The notes under the pieces: model-generated
What the model was told of the DNA's origin: nothing
The model's database searches: none
Seen by the model: only the letters and a program-made list of their open reading frames with translations
Shown here: positions 1 through 13,500 of the stretch, piece after piece
Position numbering within the stretch: the stretch's first letter is position 1
How the letters are laid out: the number at the start of each line of letters is the position of its first letter
NCBI GenBank assembly: GCA_002633005.1
Contig: NMRA01000160.1
Location: forward strand, 689,102-753,101
DNA length: 64,000 nucleotides
Source: Phoronis australis
Taxonomy: Eukaryota; Phoronida; Phoronidae
Direction of reading: 5' to 3'
Program-made: the position numbers and the translations under genes

Positions 1-1406
1 ACAATGGAAGTGGTAATACCATATATAGAACTTCCTTTACTCAGAATCAATTAAACTATAGTCTTGCACTAACCGGCATGCGTGAGTAATATATCTGCTA
101 TATGTTTATCAAACATTACAAAATGAAATTTCATACTGAAGAAATTTTAAGCTAACTTATGCTTCCAAGACATTAAAAATGGTTTTCTGTGACCAAACAC
201 ATACGTATGTAGACACACATTATCCCAGACTGTCCAACGTTTGCTGCTCTCTCCTGAACGCTTCGATGAATGTTCATGATGTTTTCTAGACGTGCTTCTA
301 TGGGATGGTATGAGCTAATTTTTGGGCAGATCCAACAACCGGTGTGCCCCATAGTGGCAATTTTAGGGCTTTTTTACGTTTTCTTTTGAGTCTGGAGTTC
401 CTTGATGGTCTTTCGTGATATTTTGCTTTCTAGGTCTCTGTTCAGAAAGCAACGTTGCCTTCAGTTTTCAAATTAATTTGTGTGTTGTACTCCACCTAGT
501 GGTTATTTTTAGTATTTTTGAGTCAATATCTACCAAGTTCATTGATTGATCTCCATGAAATGTGTGTTTATTTAAAAGAGCTCATCAAGTTCAACTGATT
601 TGGATTTTGGGTCAAATCCGACTACTGGAGAGTCTCATAGTGGCAATTTTGTTTTTGTTTTTCTTTGAGTTTGTCTTGATATTTATAATGTTCCTTGATT
701 GGTGTTCATGAAATATGGTGAATGAGGCCTTTTTTTTGGATTTTGTGTTCTTAGTTGTCTGCCTCCCTGTCCTCCAAAGAATCATGATGAGAGATGGCGG
801 GTGGATTCCTATTGATGAGAGCTGGCCTCAATTTCATATTATTCTGTCAAGTGATTGGAAACCAATGTCGGGAACTACAGATTTTGCTGCTCTGCAGCTC
901 TGGTCAAAATTATTAATTTCAAGAGGTGTATATCCGACCTAACAATAATTCCAAAAATGTGTCTTTGGGCCCTTTATCTGATTATATCTTGTGAAGATTT
1001 TCACCACCTGAAAGCCACATTGTCATCATTTCCTTTCTCGATGACTAGACCTTGTATAACGTCTACTAGTTGAGTTCTTGTCGCCAGTGTCTCCTTGACG
1101 TGTTCTCTACTATCTATCTTGACTCGTCACTGCGTCGTGTTTTGCAGTGACGAGTTTGGCTCACTTGCGTCAAGTTTAAAAACCTGAGCAACGAGTTTGA
1201 AATATTGGGAGTTTAGCCATTGCCTGAGCAAATTAGGACACTTTGGGCTTTTGGTACCAGTTCAGTGCAGTTATTTCAAACTCCCCTTAGTATAGACATT
1301 GATTTTGAATACATGTATATGAATTTTGACATTTTGGTCGAGTTTGAATTTTGTGTTGTGGAGAGCACTGCCTTGCATGTACAGTGTTGACATGCGTGTT
1401 TTGCAG
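1..1406. other. Copy A intron 1 (part) with old repeat relic
   Basis: Bases from about 115 align with copy B intron from about 48913; bases 1-114 do not. About 300-720 holds a decayed copy of the CTAGTGGC-box repeat (GTGTGCCCCATAGTGGCAA near 342), shared with copy B at about 49100-49500, so it predates the duplication. About 1095-1370 is present only in copy A and is unexplained. Confidence 0.6.
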
Positions 1407-1519
1407 GTGGTTTCAAGCGTAGATTAGATGATGATGGTGGCAATGATGGTAGCTCCATCAAGAGGTTCAAGATTGGTGAGGGTCCGAACATGGAACTGAG
1501 GGTCCTTGTGTTGTCCAAG
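1407..1519 (+). CDS. HNRNPK: hnRNP K copy A, exon 2: NLS-like segment and start of KH1
   Basis: The acceptor TTTTGCAG ends at 1406 and the donor GTAGGT starts at 1520. The two leading bases complete a glycine codon. The peptide contains FKRR, an acidic DDDGGNDG spacer and IKRFK, which resembles a bipartite nuclear localisation signal, and then [10 protein letters not shown], the first strand of KH1. Copy B's matching exon (49852-49964) has the same length and four amino-acid differences or fewer (R/S, S/G, I/S). Confidence 0.88.
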
Positions 1520-4500
1520 GTAGGTGAGGTGTTGCGACAACTAGGTCATGTCAAATTAAGCTAGAGTACATCAGCAATGCCCTGATCACTCGTGGCCCTT
1601 GATCCCTCGAAATTGGGGCCCCCTCTCAAAATATTTTAAAATCCCACAAAATTCCCCTCATATGATCAAAAATTCCCCTTTGAATGATTAAAAGTTCCCC
1701 TCGCAGTTTTTCCCTGGAAGAACCTTAAAAATGTGTATTCAAACCTACTTACTTAAATCACGAGGCCGCCAGACACCGGAAACGTCACAAACTGGTTTCT
1801 CTATAAAGTAAGTGCCACATACAGGAGTGCTAGAACCAGTTTTGCATTATTTCACTCTTGTGAACTGAAGACACAAAACTAAGAGACAGCTTCCATTTGT
1901 CTGCGGCTCAAAATGGAACACAACTAAAATCACTATTTTACTGCAACGAAGTGTTCAACTGTGTGGGGAGGGGTGCCAGCGCTGTAATGGCGATTTCTGG
2001 CTTCTTAGCATGATCTCGTGTAGGTGGCGGCGCTGGCCAAAAGAAAGCAAGGTGAAGTAAACGTCAATTTGTTACTTAATGAGTTTTATATTTACTACTT
2101 TGCACGATTTAGCTTTATTTTGCAAGCCACAAGTTATGTTAACGTTTTTGGACTTAAATGCCTTGCTCATCAAAATGCCCACGTGGCTGGCGTACCCGTG
2201 TTTTAACCCGGGGATAGAGGGTGAATTCCTGCCCAATTTTTAGGTCGGTATCAATGAAATGCGTAACCCTGGGATATGGGGAACCTCTGCCCAGTTTTTT
2301 AGGTGAACATCATGCCCATATGGCAGGCGTACCCCGCCGTAACCAGGGATAGGGAGCATTTATTTCGCTAATAATTTTTGAAAATGGCTAAAAGTTTTCA
2401 GATGCTTTAGCCATTTTGGCTAATACCTTTAAAGGCCTGATATGGTGCCAAAATGACTATTTTTACATCTAAAATACATTTATTGATGAAAGATATCAAC
2501 ATACTGTGTCATAGCATACCCCAGGCGTTGATTAAGTAGGCCTTTGACAATACAGTAGCCCCATCATGAACCCCTTTTAGCGCCAAAAAAATTTGAGATG
2601 ACGCTTGCACCAATCGAAGTCTATGACATCATCGTTACAAGGAATTGGCTTTCATCCTGTCTCCATCGTATTGGAATCAGCCAGGACTGGCCCTTTAATT
2701 TAGTGCAAAATATGTGGAAAATCAAGGAATCTTATTAATTGTTCATTTCATGTCAATTAATACTCAAACTGATCAAAATCATTTCCTTTAAAGTATTTTA
2801 TTCAATTATTTAGCACACATTCTAATATGGGCCCTTATGGGAATCCCCGGGAGTGTGACTGGGGTCGCCGAAACAGCTGGAAAAACAAAACGCTTCGTCT
2901 GAATCAGGCAATTTCACAATGTTTATTACAAAGTGTAATTTACTTGATACAAAAACTTTGATGTTAGGAACTTTGCATTCATGTCTTTTTGAAGCCGAAG
3001 GTGTGAACGCTGCGTGATTCCGATATGGGTCGCTGTCGAGGATGTGTCCTGTATTGGATCGGCGACAATAAGCCGTTAAATTATGTGCAAAATACATGGA
3101 AATGTTACAACACATATTAACTTAATCTTTACGTACAAAGCAATTATATTCAAATTCATTGAAAATTTTATTATGTATTGGAAACTTAATTTTCAAAGTA
3201 ATTCGTCTTGAAATCCTGCAACCCGTAGTCGCCGCCATTTTGACTCGGTCAACCTTAAAAGATTGAAAGTTTTATAGCAACACGTTTTGAGGTATGAAAT
3301 AAAGTCTTGATTTCATAAAAACATACCGAATTATGAGGATTTGTAATCAATTGAACGTTTTCAATTCAATTAAAAAATATATTTGGATATGTGCCGCCAG
3401 TATCTGAATTTCGTTAGGCCTACGGGAACGACCCAAATCAGAATATTCTGATTTGGGCCAAAATAGTAACACGAAACGTCGAAGTGCGCTCTACAGATCT
3501 GTAGCCAGCCTGCTAGCGTTTGAAGACTGTTGTAAAAATAAAGCTAACTAACACTGTGAATTGAGCTCCGTTAGACCGTTAAATTTCATACAGGCCGGGT
3601 ATGAGTACTGTTAGTCACCTCGTAACTTATATGGCAGACGGACGGGGTGCATGCAAAATCTGTGGGAGACAATTTCGACAGTCACCTTGCCCGTTGCTAG
3701 CAGTTTACGTTAGTGAAAAACAATCTAATGAACGTCATTTTCTAGCATAATTCTCCGCCTTTTGAGTTTTGTAACAAAGAAAGTCTGTCGTCGTTTTGAA
3801 AACAGTAGGAATGTGACACACGCACGCGCCGTTCTAAAATTTTGCGACATCTCTTGGGACATGATGACAGCTTTGCAGCAGCCAAGTTTGTTCTACAATT
3901 CGGTTTGCTGGTCTTAAAAATACTAAAAACTTGCAACAAAATGAAACCAGTTCCGACAACTTGTTGTGACATGTACGCAACCTCGTGGCAGCGAAGAGCA
4001 GTTGACAAGAATAAATTGGGGAAAAGAAACTGTTCGGGTCAGGTGACGTAATCGCCAAAAGCCGACTCACAAGAGCGAACTTCAATTTTAGCAGTAGATG
4101 AGCGGTAGAACGCCAATTTTTCCAACACCGATAAATAATTTGGTTTACTCAAAGAAGATCGAGTGGTGTTAGCTTTTAATGACAGTACTTTTGTTTCAGA
4201 TTTTCTATAGTCATTTTTACCCAAATCAGCGCAAAGCTGTAGGTTTTGTGTACAGCTTTGCACTTAGTCTAGAGCAGATCTTGCTGAACTGTGATCAGGA
4301 ATTTTGTCACCAGTCCTTGTCGTGGATGCGAATCTATTCCACGCAAGCACACGACGGGAAGTTGTGTGAATGTATGTCATTGCTGCTGACATTGCTACAC
4401 CGGTTCACCCTGCAAAGCGGCATTTTAGCCCAGAGATCGACAAGTACAGAATGTCCAAGAAATGGCACTCAGCTGTTACGCAGTGTGGCTTCCGAGTAAT

Positions 4501-7500
4501 TTTGTGGCCACGATGATGTTATATGAACCACTTTACACTGATTGGTTGAGATTTTTTCTGGGGCGCTCATCGAGTCTATGGATTATGAGCGGTGTAATGT
4601 GTGTTTCAATTAATAACTTTCTGTGGTATGTAAGAAGCATAAACAATATTTTTTATGAACAATACTGTCATGCATTTGTGGTGTCAAAAAGGTGTTTTAG
4701 CTGCAGGAGACTATCTTTAAAAATCCAGCGTGAGTCTAGTTAACTAAATTTGTGTTTAAGGTGTTAGTAGTGGCATATTTAGTACACATTGAATGTTATT
4801 TTCATAGATGAATGTTTACCATATTTGCCGTAATAACCGCCCAGGGCGCTTAGAAAAGTTTGTTTCAGGGTGGACGCTTATTATAAACCAAGGCCATTGA
4901 AACCTGGTCTCCGAAACGGGTGAAATAGGAAGCTAAGATTCATCATATTTACGCTCTGTTACGTATCTGTAATCTATGAAAGACTTTCTACAAAACGGTG
5001 GTGCATTGCTATCAAACTTTGCTGCTAAATTACAATCATTTTACAGAAATTTGTGCTGAAAACCCAGGGCAAAAACTCGCCGACTGCCTGCCTCGCAATC
5101 GTCGATATGGCGACTTGAATGCTTGAATAAAAATACAGTTTCGACTCGAGCAAATTACCTGAAATCCTCCTTAAGTTTTCCAAGTAGCGTCCCTAGGATT
5201 TTTAAGTTCCCGTGGAGTCGGGATCATGGCAGGTTTAAGTACAAATCTGTGCTACATCGTGCCATCTACATGTATGATCAGCAACATGAGAAAAATGTCT
5301 GGACGAACACACAAGTTGTTGTCACATGACGTTTGTTTTGAAGTTGTCTGCGTTTGTGAGTAAGCGAGCGCGTGCGTGTCACTGGAGTTCATTTGCCAGA
5401 CATTTGTCTCGGTAAGGCCATATTAGTCGACGTGTGACTGGATGCGTACGTGACTATCTGACAGTTATTTTTCGGTGTAAGGGTGTGTAAGCATTCACTG
5501 TCAGTGGTCATTTTATCGGATATTTGGCTTAAAAACACAAATTATGGTTAATCAAACAATTCATCTTAAAAGTAACGCAAACATTTTTTATAGTATGAGA
5601 AACTGTCGGAAATTAGTGCCAATATTCATTTCTTGCCGATGCTATGCTACCTGTTCCACGAATGGATAGTTCCCAACTAATGCCTGTGATGACAGGTTCA
5701 TGCATGTAGCGCGCGCTAATGGCCACGTGCTTTTAACACTGGCCAACCATTTTATTAGTCTTTGATTCGCAGTTTTCACGTGTAGGCCTACAAAGAAATT
5801 TGGATTCCTGTTGAAAGCGGGAAATATCTACAAAGCAATCCCGTAGTACAGTACTTCTGTTCTGAAAGGCCAGACCATTGGTCCATGCAATGTCAGCAGA
5901 ACTTTTGTATTCGGTTTGAGACATGGCGGAAGTTTGAAGTGTATAGTCATGGCTAAATACCGAAATAGCGGCGAGGCTCATGGTCTACAAATTCTGCGCA
6001 CAATGATTTTTTTCAGGACTGTCGGATATTATTGATAAATTGAAGACGTTACTGTAGATTTTTAGGACTGTTAGTAAGGCATTTTTCGCACGTACACGTT
6101 CATGGACTGGTCGCTTATTTTAGCAAAGTCTGAAAACGCTTGGGGGGGGCGGTTATTACGGCGAATGCGGTACTAAAAACTTCATTGTTCTGTGCTTGTG
6201 CGAAAATGGACCATTGTCTTGGTGTTGCCTTCATAAGCCACACATTCCTAAACAGTAACACATAGGATGTGGATGTCAAAGGCATAGTTACGATGATGAA
6301 TCAGCTATGTGACTACAGGTTGCCTTCACTGGCTCTTGTATAAATAAGTGGTGGTTGTAACAGTAATTACTCTATATCGTTTCACTTAAAGTTGGTACGT
6401 GCTTATTTGTGAAAGCATAAAAACCTCACAAAAAATCCCCTCTTCGTAAAAACTCTGCGAAAATTCGCGCCGCGTACAGGCACCGTAACCCTCAGGGGAG
6501 TGAGGGACCTGTCATTCCAACCTTGGAAACTGTCGTTGAACTCCCTTTTGTGCATTTAGTAATCGCACAGAAATGGACACTACTGCTTAAGGTTATGTTG
6601 GACACTAGAAAAAGGTCCAAATTTGGCCAACTTTGGAATATCGTATCTCAGAAATGGACGAACAGATTCCTGAGTATGTAACTTTCAAGTACTACGGGTG
6701 TATGCTTCGTGCACTCAGGTCTTCAAAATACTTTTGGAAATTGTTTTTAAAATGTCCCGCTTTTGCTTGAGGTGAGGTGCAGTCATAAAGTAGGACTTGA
6801 ATGACTGTTCTTGAAAAAAAATCGAAAGTTGCATATAGCTAAAACGAAATGATCATTTAGAAAAGTGAAACATTGATTTTGAGGTTTCATTTTGAACATT
6901 TATTATTCGCCCACATATTTATATGTCATCTGTGTATGGACGTCTGGCGTCTACGGCTGTATTTCCTAAACCCCTTGCAGGATCTTATTGAAATTTGGCG
7001 GGTGTGTTCCTATGGGGTTGACGACAGGGCGAAGAGTTTCGGAACGACCCGAATACTGCTCTGCCCCCAACTGGCAATTTTAGTTTTTTATGTTTGCCTC
7101 GGTATCTTTTTTTAGGTTCTCAACCAATTTTCATGAAATTTGGCACATAGGTGACGCAATCCTCCAGTTTTCTGATGGATTCGAGGCATTTTGCTCCATC
7201 TAGTGGCCGTTTTTACTATTTTCGAATCCGATTTTTAGCGTCCACCCTACTGTCAACCAAACCACTCAAAGGATGATTGCGAAAATTGGCATGTATCTTC
7301 TTACTATGAAGAGGACAGTTGACAATGATTTTCTGATGACTTGGCCTACTGTGGCAATTCTTAGTGGCAGTTTTGTGTTTTTGCACCCATGGCTGTATCT
7401 CCTAAATGCTATATAGGATCTTCACAACAACTTTAGACAGGTCGGACTACCGGTGTGCCCCCTAGTGGCAATTTTAGTTTTTTACGTTACGGATTTCCAT

Positions 7501-10500
7501 AAAGTTTGGCTCATAGGCATCTATTAATGAGGTGATACTGTCCTCCCGTTTTCGGATGGTTTCGAGGTATTTTGCGCCACCTGGTGGCCATTTTTACTGT
7601 TTTTCGAGTGGTTGTTGTGGAAATTGGCATGTATTGTTCTTACCATGAATAGGACAATTTACAATGTTTTTCTGACGACTTCAACTACTGTGGCACCTTC
7701 TAGTGGCAGTTTTGTTTTTGTTTTTGTTTTGCGCCCATGCATGCCTGTATCTCCTAAGCCTTCTGCAGGATCTTTATTAAATTAAGCATGTGTATTTATA
7801 TGAAATTAACAACGGAAGATGCCGACTTTCAGATGGGTCCGATTAACACTGCCTCCTAGTGGCAATTTGATTTTTTTCTGTTTTCCTATGTTTTTCTGAA
7901 GTTCCTCAATGAATTTTTATGAAAATTGTTAAATAGCTTTCTTTTAAGGAAACAGTGACATTTTCCAATTTTCAGACGGATACGACGTATTTTGCGCCAT
8001 CTAGTGGCCATTTTCACTGTTTTGTAGTCTGTTTTTGGCGTCTGCCCTTTGTTAACCAAACCACTCTTAGGATGAATGTGAAAATTGGCTTATATATTGT
8101 TAGTGTGAAGAGGACTGTTGACGATGATTTACCAACTTCAGTTGCTGTGACGCCTCCTAGTGGCAGTTTTTTCGCCCTTAGCTATCTCCTAAGCCCTCAG
8201 CAAGTAAGACGACAACTTTCAGACAGATCCACCATTAACACTTTGTTCCCTAGTGGAAATTTCATTTTTATGCGCCCACATATTTATATGTGGAGGCATT
8301 ATTTCCGTTTTGCTCTGTTTCTCTAAAGTTTCTCGACGGATTTTCATGAAACGTGGTAAATAGCTTTCTGTTGAAAAACGGTGACATTTTCCCGGTTTTA
8401 AAGTTTGATCATCTTGTCGATACAGTTGTTTTATTATCACTTTACATTTCTGTTTTGCTAAAAGTTGCTGAAAAGACGTGATCACGTGACTGAAGTGGCA
8501 AGATTGGTAAAAAATCCAATTCTACAGGCTTTCTACTTTCAGAAAATAAATAATTCTGCAAACAAGTTAAAATCTATTCTTTTGTAGATATTTGGCTGAA
8601 TAAACCAACTTGTCGTTAAGGTCTTACATAACCTTATCTTGCCTTGTTGAAATACCTGAAAAGATAAGATGCACCATTGTGTATATGGAATGAGAAAAAC
8701 AAATTAACTAAATCTGGTTTTCTCTCTTTGTGAAAAATCTGAGCAATGATAAGAAATGGAATGAGAAAAACAAAACTAAACCTGGTTTTCTCTCTTTGTG
8801 AAAAATCTGAGCAATGATAAGAAATGGTTTCCTTGCCTAGAAAACTGCTGTGAAATGAAATAATGCAATTGGTGTTGGAACCATGTTATATACCAATTGA
8901 CAGCAGAAGTTGGTGTTCAGTGTGAGTAATTTGTGAGCCTGTTCTGAGTTTTAGTGATCTCTTCTTCAGAATGCCGGAGCTATCATTGGCAAGGGTGGCA
9001 CCAACATCAAACGACTGAGGAGTGAGGTAGGTATTTTGGTGGTCAGATGTTACTTTTGAGCAACTTTTTTTTGGAAAGTGCTTTGGCATCAATCTCGTTT
9101 ACATTTCAACAGTACATAGATGTACCATTCTATTAAAGACAGTGTTGTAATATAATGTTGTTTACATCTTGTAACTTATGAACAGGGTTGTGGTCTAGCG
9201 ACCCTTTGATTGTCATGGTGACCATTGACAAGAAGTTTTGTCGCATGATCAATTAAAATGCCCAAAATTGGTGGAAATTGCCACTTGTTCATCAAACCTT
9301 TGTCATCCTCGTATGGTATATTTAATGTGTCATTACTTGTATTTTAAACTCTTGGGAGTGCTTCCTGTCATAGATACAGTTGACCTGGTAAAAGGGCAGA
9401 TTCAGTTTCATGATTACTTTGGTTAAGAGTACTTCGCTGAATTTGGGCACGTCATTATCAATATATCACTTTTTTCAAAGTCTAGCTGAACTTGCCGTTT
9501 GAGTAATATTGTATAGCTGATGTGTTGTCTGTCCAACTTTGTCAAAACTGTGTTCTCAAACAAAAAAAATGCCAAGCCTGACTTACCAACTTATGGTTAT
9601 TTTTTTGTATTGTCACAGTAAAGACTGCATACACATGGCATAATCAAATGCATCTTATTGGTATTGTTACAGCTGACTGTTAAGGAATAAAATTTGCTAC
9701 ATGGTTCCAGGCTGTAGTGGAAAGCCCGCAAATTGACAAAAAATAGTTTCCAAGCATAGGTGACTCGTGGAAAATGAGAAGGGTGAAATCTTGTTGAAAA
9801 CTTGCAGAAATTATGTAAAATAAAAACCTCTGATTTTGTCAGTCAAATAAGGAAACCAGTTGTTAGACACTGTTTACATTTTTGCTAAAAAGACTAAATG
9901 GAAATGCAATGGGTCATTCACGAGTAGAGGCTGTTCCACTAAAGTATGTATGGGAGGGAGAAGGCACTTATTTTTTACCCATAATTTAAAATTCTTTCAG
10001 AAGACAACCACCCATTAATTTTTTTTAAGTGTCGTCCCCCCAACGAACAGATTTTGCTGGAACAGCCTTAAGAACTCTTTGTTGTGTTTAGGTAGGTGTT
10101 TAAAGTGTACACAACATGACTAGTACCTCAAAATAAATTTTATTATTATGTCTTACTTGATTTCAGTGCCTTTAGTGCACAGCTCATAAAGTAACATGTA
10201 AAAATTGAAAAACTTATGTACAACGTCATGGGTTGAACCCTAGTCGTTCGCCATACTGTTCGGATCAGAGACAATTAAGAGTGAAGTGAAAGCAATGTAC
10301 ATTTAGCACCGAGAAGGTTCGTAGAGGGATCAGAAGATGTGTTTCCGGAGGCTGCAGCAACAGGAGCCAGGCGGAGAACGTCTCGGTGTTCCGAAGGACA
10401 CCAAAGTTGCGCAGAAGTGGCATCGCTTCGTGCGCCGAACGAGAGTGTGGGACCTCATCGTGGACCAAGCGATTCTGTTCGGGGCCACTCTGTGTTCTGC

Positions 10501-13500
10501 CCACTTTGAGGACTCGTGTTTCGACTCCAGTCACAGGAGTTGTTACGATGAAGGCCTGGTTCAATAAAGGACAATATTTATCATTCAGAAACATCGGCTC
10601 TTAATTCAGGATCGTCTGTTGGATGACTGGGTTGTCTCGCCAAGCCCGAGGCCGCTTCTCTCGCGGGAGGATCCAGTTCGTAAGTCGCAAAGTAGAAAAG
10701 TACGCAGCCGGAAGCACATCAGACTTGTTCTCGCTTTCGTGCAACCCCATTTCCTCATCCTGGCCACCATTCCCGTACGTTTCTTCATAGTATCATTCAA
10801 TTCTTGCTCATAATCGTCGTCGCTTTCAAATTCACTGCTCTCCGCCATTGTTCAATGCTAGTCAGTGATCTCTTGTGTTCAACCCATGACGTCACATGGC
10901 GGGAAATTTGAAAATTGGCAAACTTGAAAGCAAAATCAAAATTTCGAGCTAATTATACAAAATAAACATAGGTTTAGCTAAATTTTACGTCATACATTTA
11001 GTCTGTGGCCACCGGTAATTCAAAATGTGCAAAAATCCATGGTGTGTACTGTTTAAACACTAAGAACAGCATCCATCAACATGGGCAAATGATCATTGTT
11101 GGGCTATTGACCTTGCTGTGGATAGCGCGACACACACCCACTCACCCACACTCACCCACACACCCCCCACACACACATACACACACACCCTCACACACAT
11201 CCTCACACACACACACACACACACACTCAGTACTATGGGTACTATGTGGTCACCCAGAGCAACCAAACCTTAAGACCTATATGTGCAAAGTGTACACGTG
11301 ACTTCATTTTTGCAGACATGAGTAAATGTGTAGCACCTATCCGATATCAATTGTCGGCTTTCTGAGTATGCCATTGCCTTCGTCGCACGTCCTTCATTCT
11401 GGATCGGAGGACAAAGTTTAAGCTCTGTGATGTGCGTGCGTCGGTTTTCGCCATACGTAAAAGGTCAGTTAAAACTTCCGGTGCAATCCGTCAGTCAAAT
11501 GGGGACTCTCTCACCGGGAACCATGTGGCAGCCAAAACATCCAAGATGCACTAGTTTTGATGGGATTATCACCTAAATCTACGTGCCAATATATGCATAA
11601 ATTAAATAGTAAAATTTACCCATCAAATCCTCTTCTTGCAGAATGCAATGTAGTCCGGAACTGAGTTTATGCCAGTATTTGTGACGTGATATTTCGGCCT
11701 CACAGGCTCTTGTTGTTAAATGTCATGCATATACATATATATGTATATATATATATAGATGTCTCTCTCTCCCGTTATGCCCTGGCCTCTCTCCTGTCCA
11801 AACACTCACACTGCCCATTCGAATATGACGACTTGCCCCGATTGGCCCGTTGATTGTTGGCCCCACACACCGCCATTCTGCAGTACACACCAAGTGTCAT
11901 GGTTCCTGACGGTTTAAGCACAAAACGGTATGATATATGGTGTACGTATACAACTTTACTGTTGTGCCCAGAGCCTGGCTGGCCCTGTGCCAACACTTTG
12001 GAATGGTTCACATCTTTGGCAAGGGCTTATGTGATGTGGATTTTTAAATGACTTTGTTCTTATGATTGGCCTTTCTTGGGAAAACTTCTTAGTAAAGGGT
12101 TTTTGTTGAGCGTTTTGTACCACTCGGTTTTCTTCTCGTGATTTGCTCGAAGTGAATTTCGTTAAACTTTTTACAAATGATTCAAAAGATATCCTTAATC
12201 TTAATCTAATTTACGTTTCACTGTTAGTTTTGACTGTGAATGCAGTTTTTTAGCATCTACGTGAATATGACCAAGGTGTGTTTTATTCTGTACCAATTGT
12301 TCCTGTCACGATGTGTCTGGTGTTGCCTTGAGCTCACTGTCTCTCTTGAATCTTTCCAGGATCTTGTCCATGACTGCTCCGGTGGGTACTATCTGTGCAT
12401 GTATGAGGGACATCATACCGACCTTGGAAGACGTAAGTTGGGGATTCACGTTTAGGCTCAGTGGTGCAGTCCACGACCCTAGCCGCTGGCAAAACTGCTA
12501 CGGTGATAGGTTGTGGCTTATAGAATGGACAAAGTGAGTTTGCTCCTGTAACTCAACATTCCGGCCAATCTATCCTAAGAATTCAGTGGTGACTGTCTTG
12601 CTAGCGTACGCTAATACGGTCATGAGGTTACTTGTGATCCACTACCCTCTCTGTGATGAGGTATTGCGCGATTTTGCCAAACCGACTTCAATGTTTCCCC
12701 TGCGTGTAAAAATCTGGACGGCTCGCCATGCTCCTTTTTGGTCCCGCCACTCATAAATCATGCCCAAATTGACCGCCACAACCTAATCATGAAGGGGAAA
12801 ACTTCACCACTATGCAAAAAACGCTAGTAAAAATTATCGTTTGTAAAAATTTTGTTTGTAAAAATTATCGCTAGTAAAATTTATCGCTAGTAACAATTAT
12901 CGCTAACTGTAATAATGAATACTCACAAGTCTCATGGCTACTTTTGCCGTTTGTGGCTCAAATGCGACATTCAACAGGTTACTGAACCATAGCACAGTGC
13001 CAATATGATGATATTGAATGGAAACCAGTCTCAGATTCGTCTGCATGGACTGGATGATACATTGCCTGCTATGCCCAGGATGCCGGCTAACGTCGATTCA
13101 ACTGATTTATGTTGAGCAATCCGCTATCGACGGAAGTTTCATTATGCAAATTAGTTTATCACGGCTAAAAAGTTCAATTCTTTTGGTTCCAAATACGTCG
13201 TGTCATGAGTTATGCTTGGGTCAAGGTACTGTCTACAATGAGTAAACTTGTAGAATGCACCAGACTGCACCTAATTACATCTAGTTTTTCAAATGTTACC
13301 TAGGAAAGTCCTCCCACCTAACCATGCTTGCATGCGGCGCCGTGTTTTGAAGTCGCTGCAACCATTCACCACCACACTTCTTTCGAAACTCAGACAATAG
13401 GGTAATCCATTTCCCATACTCGTGTGCGGCAGCGGGCTTTGCATCCTGTTTTAGCCATTCACCACCACACTTCTTTCAAAACCCAGGCAATAGGGGGCTC

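Larger units (their letters stand above)
10098..11050. mobile_element. THAP-bearing transposon remnant, copy A only
   Basis: Copy B lacks this block. Inside it an inverted pair ACGTCATGGGTTGAAC (10223-10238) and its reverse complement (10877-10892), perfect over 16 bp, brackets a frameshifted THAP domain on the plus strand and an acidic coding-like start on the minus strand. The outer limits are set by loss of alignment and are approximate. Confidence 0.6.

Noticed and set aside
4179-4499. 106-codon frame in the TTAA-flanked insertion as a gene
   Set aside because: No domain, no supporting splice context, and absent from copy B; left as part of the unexplained insertion.
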